From Phylloscopus collybita (Eukaryota; Chordata; Aves; Passeriformes; Phylloscopidae), in NCBI GenBank assembly GCA_027886175.1, contig JAJNNQ010000009.1:20433501-20497500 (forward strand): a stretch of DNA of 64,000 bases, in the 5' to 3' direction. This document shows positions 62,843 to 64,000 of this stretch, piece by piece. Every line of letters begins with the position of its first letter. Position 1 is the first letter of the stretch. Below the pieces are notes generated by a model. That model did no database searches, was not told the DNA's origin, and saw only the letters and a list, made by a program, of their open reading frames with translations. The position numbers and the translations under genes are program-made.

Positions 62843-62890
62843 CAAGACCACTGAGAAGAAGCTCAAGACAACTGAGAAGAAGCTCAAGAC
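62843..62890. repeat. 21-bp tandem duplication, 2.3 copies
   Basis: CAAGAC(C/A)ACTGAGAAGAAGCT occurs at 62843-62863 and 62864-62884 with one difference; a partial third copy, CAAGAC, follows at 62885-62890. Confidence 0.9.
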
Positions 62891-64000
62891 CAGAAAACTT
62901 GTTGACAAATGTAGTTGACAGACATGAGGCATTCTTGAAAGAAAACCAAACCTCTTCTTACCACAAGGTAGGAAGTAATGAGAGACTTTTACCTTCTCTC
63001 ATTCAGAAGAGAATTAACTCCTCCTTTTCCTTTTTGTTTCTAGAAAGAATCCCTCCCCCTGCAGTTCACTTTCTGCAAGAAGCAGGAGAGCAAAGGAAGT
63101 GGTGGCAGGGGATTCTCTTCTTCAGCAACAACTAAAACAGGTTTAAAAACACACCAAAACAGGCACTATATATCCTGCAGCTAAACTTTAGGTCATTCAC
63201 CTCTGCTGTTTCCAGAATTATATGCCAACTCAGGCAAAAAGGAGTAGAGACAAATAGTTTCACAGATGATGTGAGTATGAGAATACACCAAATTGGATCA
63301 AATACAACTATCTTGCTCAGCTTTGGAGGTCAGTCTTCTCATCTTGTTCTATAGACAGGAAGATTCTCTGGGAATTCTGCCAGGGAAAATAGAAGCACCA
63401 AAGTTTAGAACAGAAAAAGGTTTATAAAAATCCCAGCTAGCTAATCACTTCTGAGGCAGAATGGAGAAAACTCACCCTGAAACAATCTTGAAGCAATAAC
63501 AGACTTGCAGAAATTCTGGTTTTTTACCAATTTCCCACCCTCAACTGAAAGGTACACTTCAGTAGTAGGAAAAGTAAAACCCAAGGCTGTGCTAAGTTAG
63601 AGACAAGGAAAGAGTATTGTCTACAAGAGAGAGCCAGCAAGGTACCATTTCCAACATCTACCAGGTATAGCCCTGCAACCACAGAGGGACCACAAAATTC
63701 TCCCTACTGCAATAGTTTTGCAAGCATGCTCTGCTACTATGAATAACCATATGATTAGAGGTGATATATTAATATAATAGACCACGAGGGGAAAAAAACA
63801 AATCACTTCATCACTTTTTCCTGTAACATATACAAGGCAACTTCAGTCAACAGCTTCTTTCTTAAGCAGGATCTGAAACACCGTATAAACCAGATTCTGA
63901 CACGGAAACATGTAAAGCAGAGAAAATGCATACTCTGCAAGTCATGGATGGATGCACAGACACACAGATGGGAAACTGATGAGTGTTTTTATTGACACCC

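Larger units (their letters stand above)
61992..64000. other. Unique non-coding DNA to the window end
   Basis: No gene or interspersed repeat recognised. Two short tandem duplications, both with a 21-bp period, lie at 62522-62563 and 62843-62890. Confidence 0.5.

Overview
The window looks like non-coding nuclear DNA from a bird. It is AT-rich, has no open reading frame longer than about 158 codons, and shows no recognisable exon chain, rRNA, tRNA or CRISPR array. The avian call rests on the interspersed repeats: many CR1 LINE fragments, with the typical CR1 3' end (a 'cct-tccaac' box followed by a short 'attctatgattct' repeat), and solo LTRs of bird endogenous retroviruses. One LTR pair has an ERVL-like layout (TGTCCTGG... 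start, AGTAAA signal, 'acctgtctttccaaacc...gaca' end). The species cannot be told from the sequence alone. The window is either a gene desert or one or more long introns.

Layout. 1-2,120: AT-rich unique sequence. 2,125-2,995: a CR1 3' end split by an unidentified insert of about 700 bp. 3,283-3,837: a solo LTR (+). 3.9-18.5 kb: mostly unique AT-rich DNA with one short CR1 tail at 12 kb and a few microsatellites. 18.6-25.0 kb: the repeat hub. It holds a CA3-rich simple repeat, an ERVL-like solo LTR with a perfect 5-bp target duplication (18,977-19,759), a CR1 in minus orientation (20,575-21,760), a CR1 in plus orientation (22,140-24,232) that carries a second LTR of the same family (22,684-23,440), and another old minus-strand CR1 (24,440-25,005). 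25-33.3 kb: unique AT-rich DNA. 33.4-46.9 kb: seven scattered CR1 fragments on both strands, with a repeat-free stretch at 39.2-41.2 kb that could hold conserved non-coding elements. 46.9-61.3 kb: almost no recognisable repeats apart from a 36-nt A tract at 56.1 kb. 61,315-61,985: a minus-strand solo LTR, relatively GC-rich, with a well-kept promoter layout. 62-64 kb: unique DNA with two short 21-bp tandem duplications.

No working gene system is visible. The most informative signals are: the nested LTR-in-CR1 insertion; a pair of stem-loops kept in both ERVL-like LTR copies although the first loop differs; a minisatellite grown inside one of those LTRs; the minus-strand LTR at 61.3-62.0 kb with paired CCAATCAGG boxes; and one exon-like segment at 16.66 kb. 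Repeat family names were assigned by recognising conserved segments, not by a database search, so boundaries are approximate unless a target-site duplication is given.
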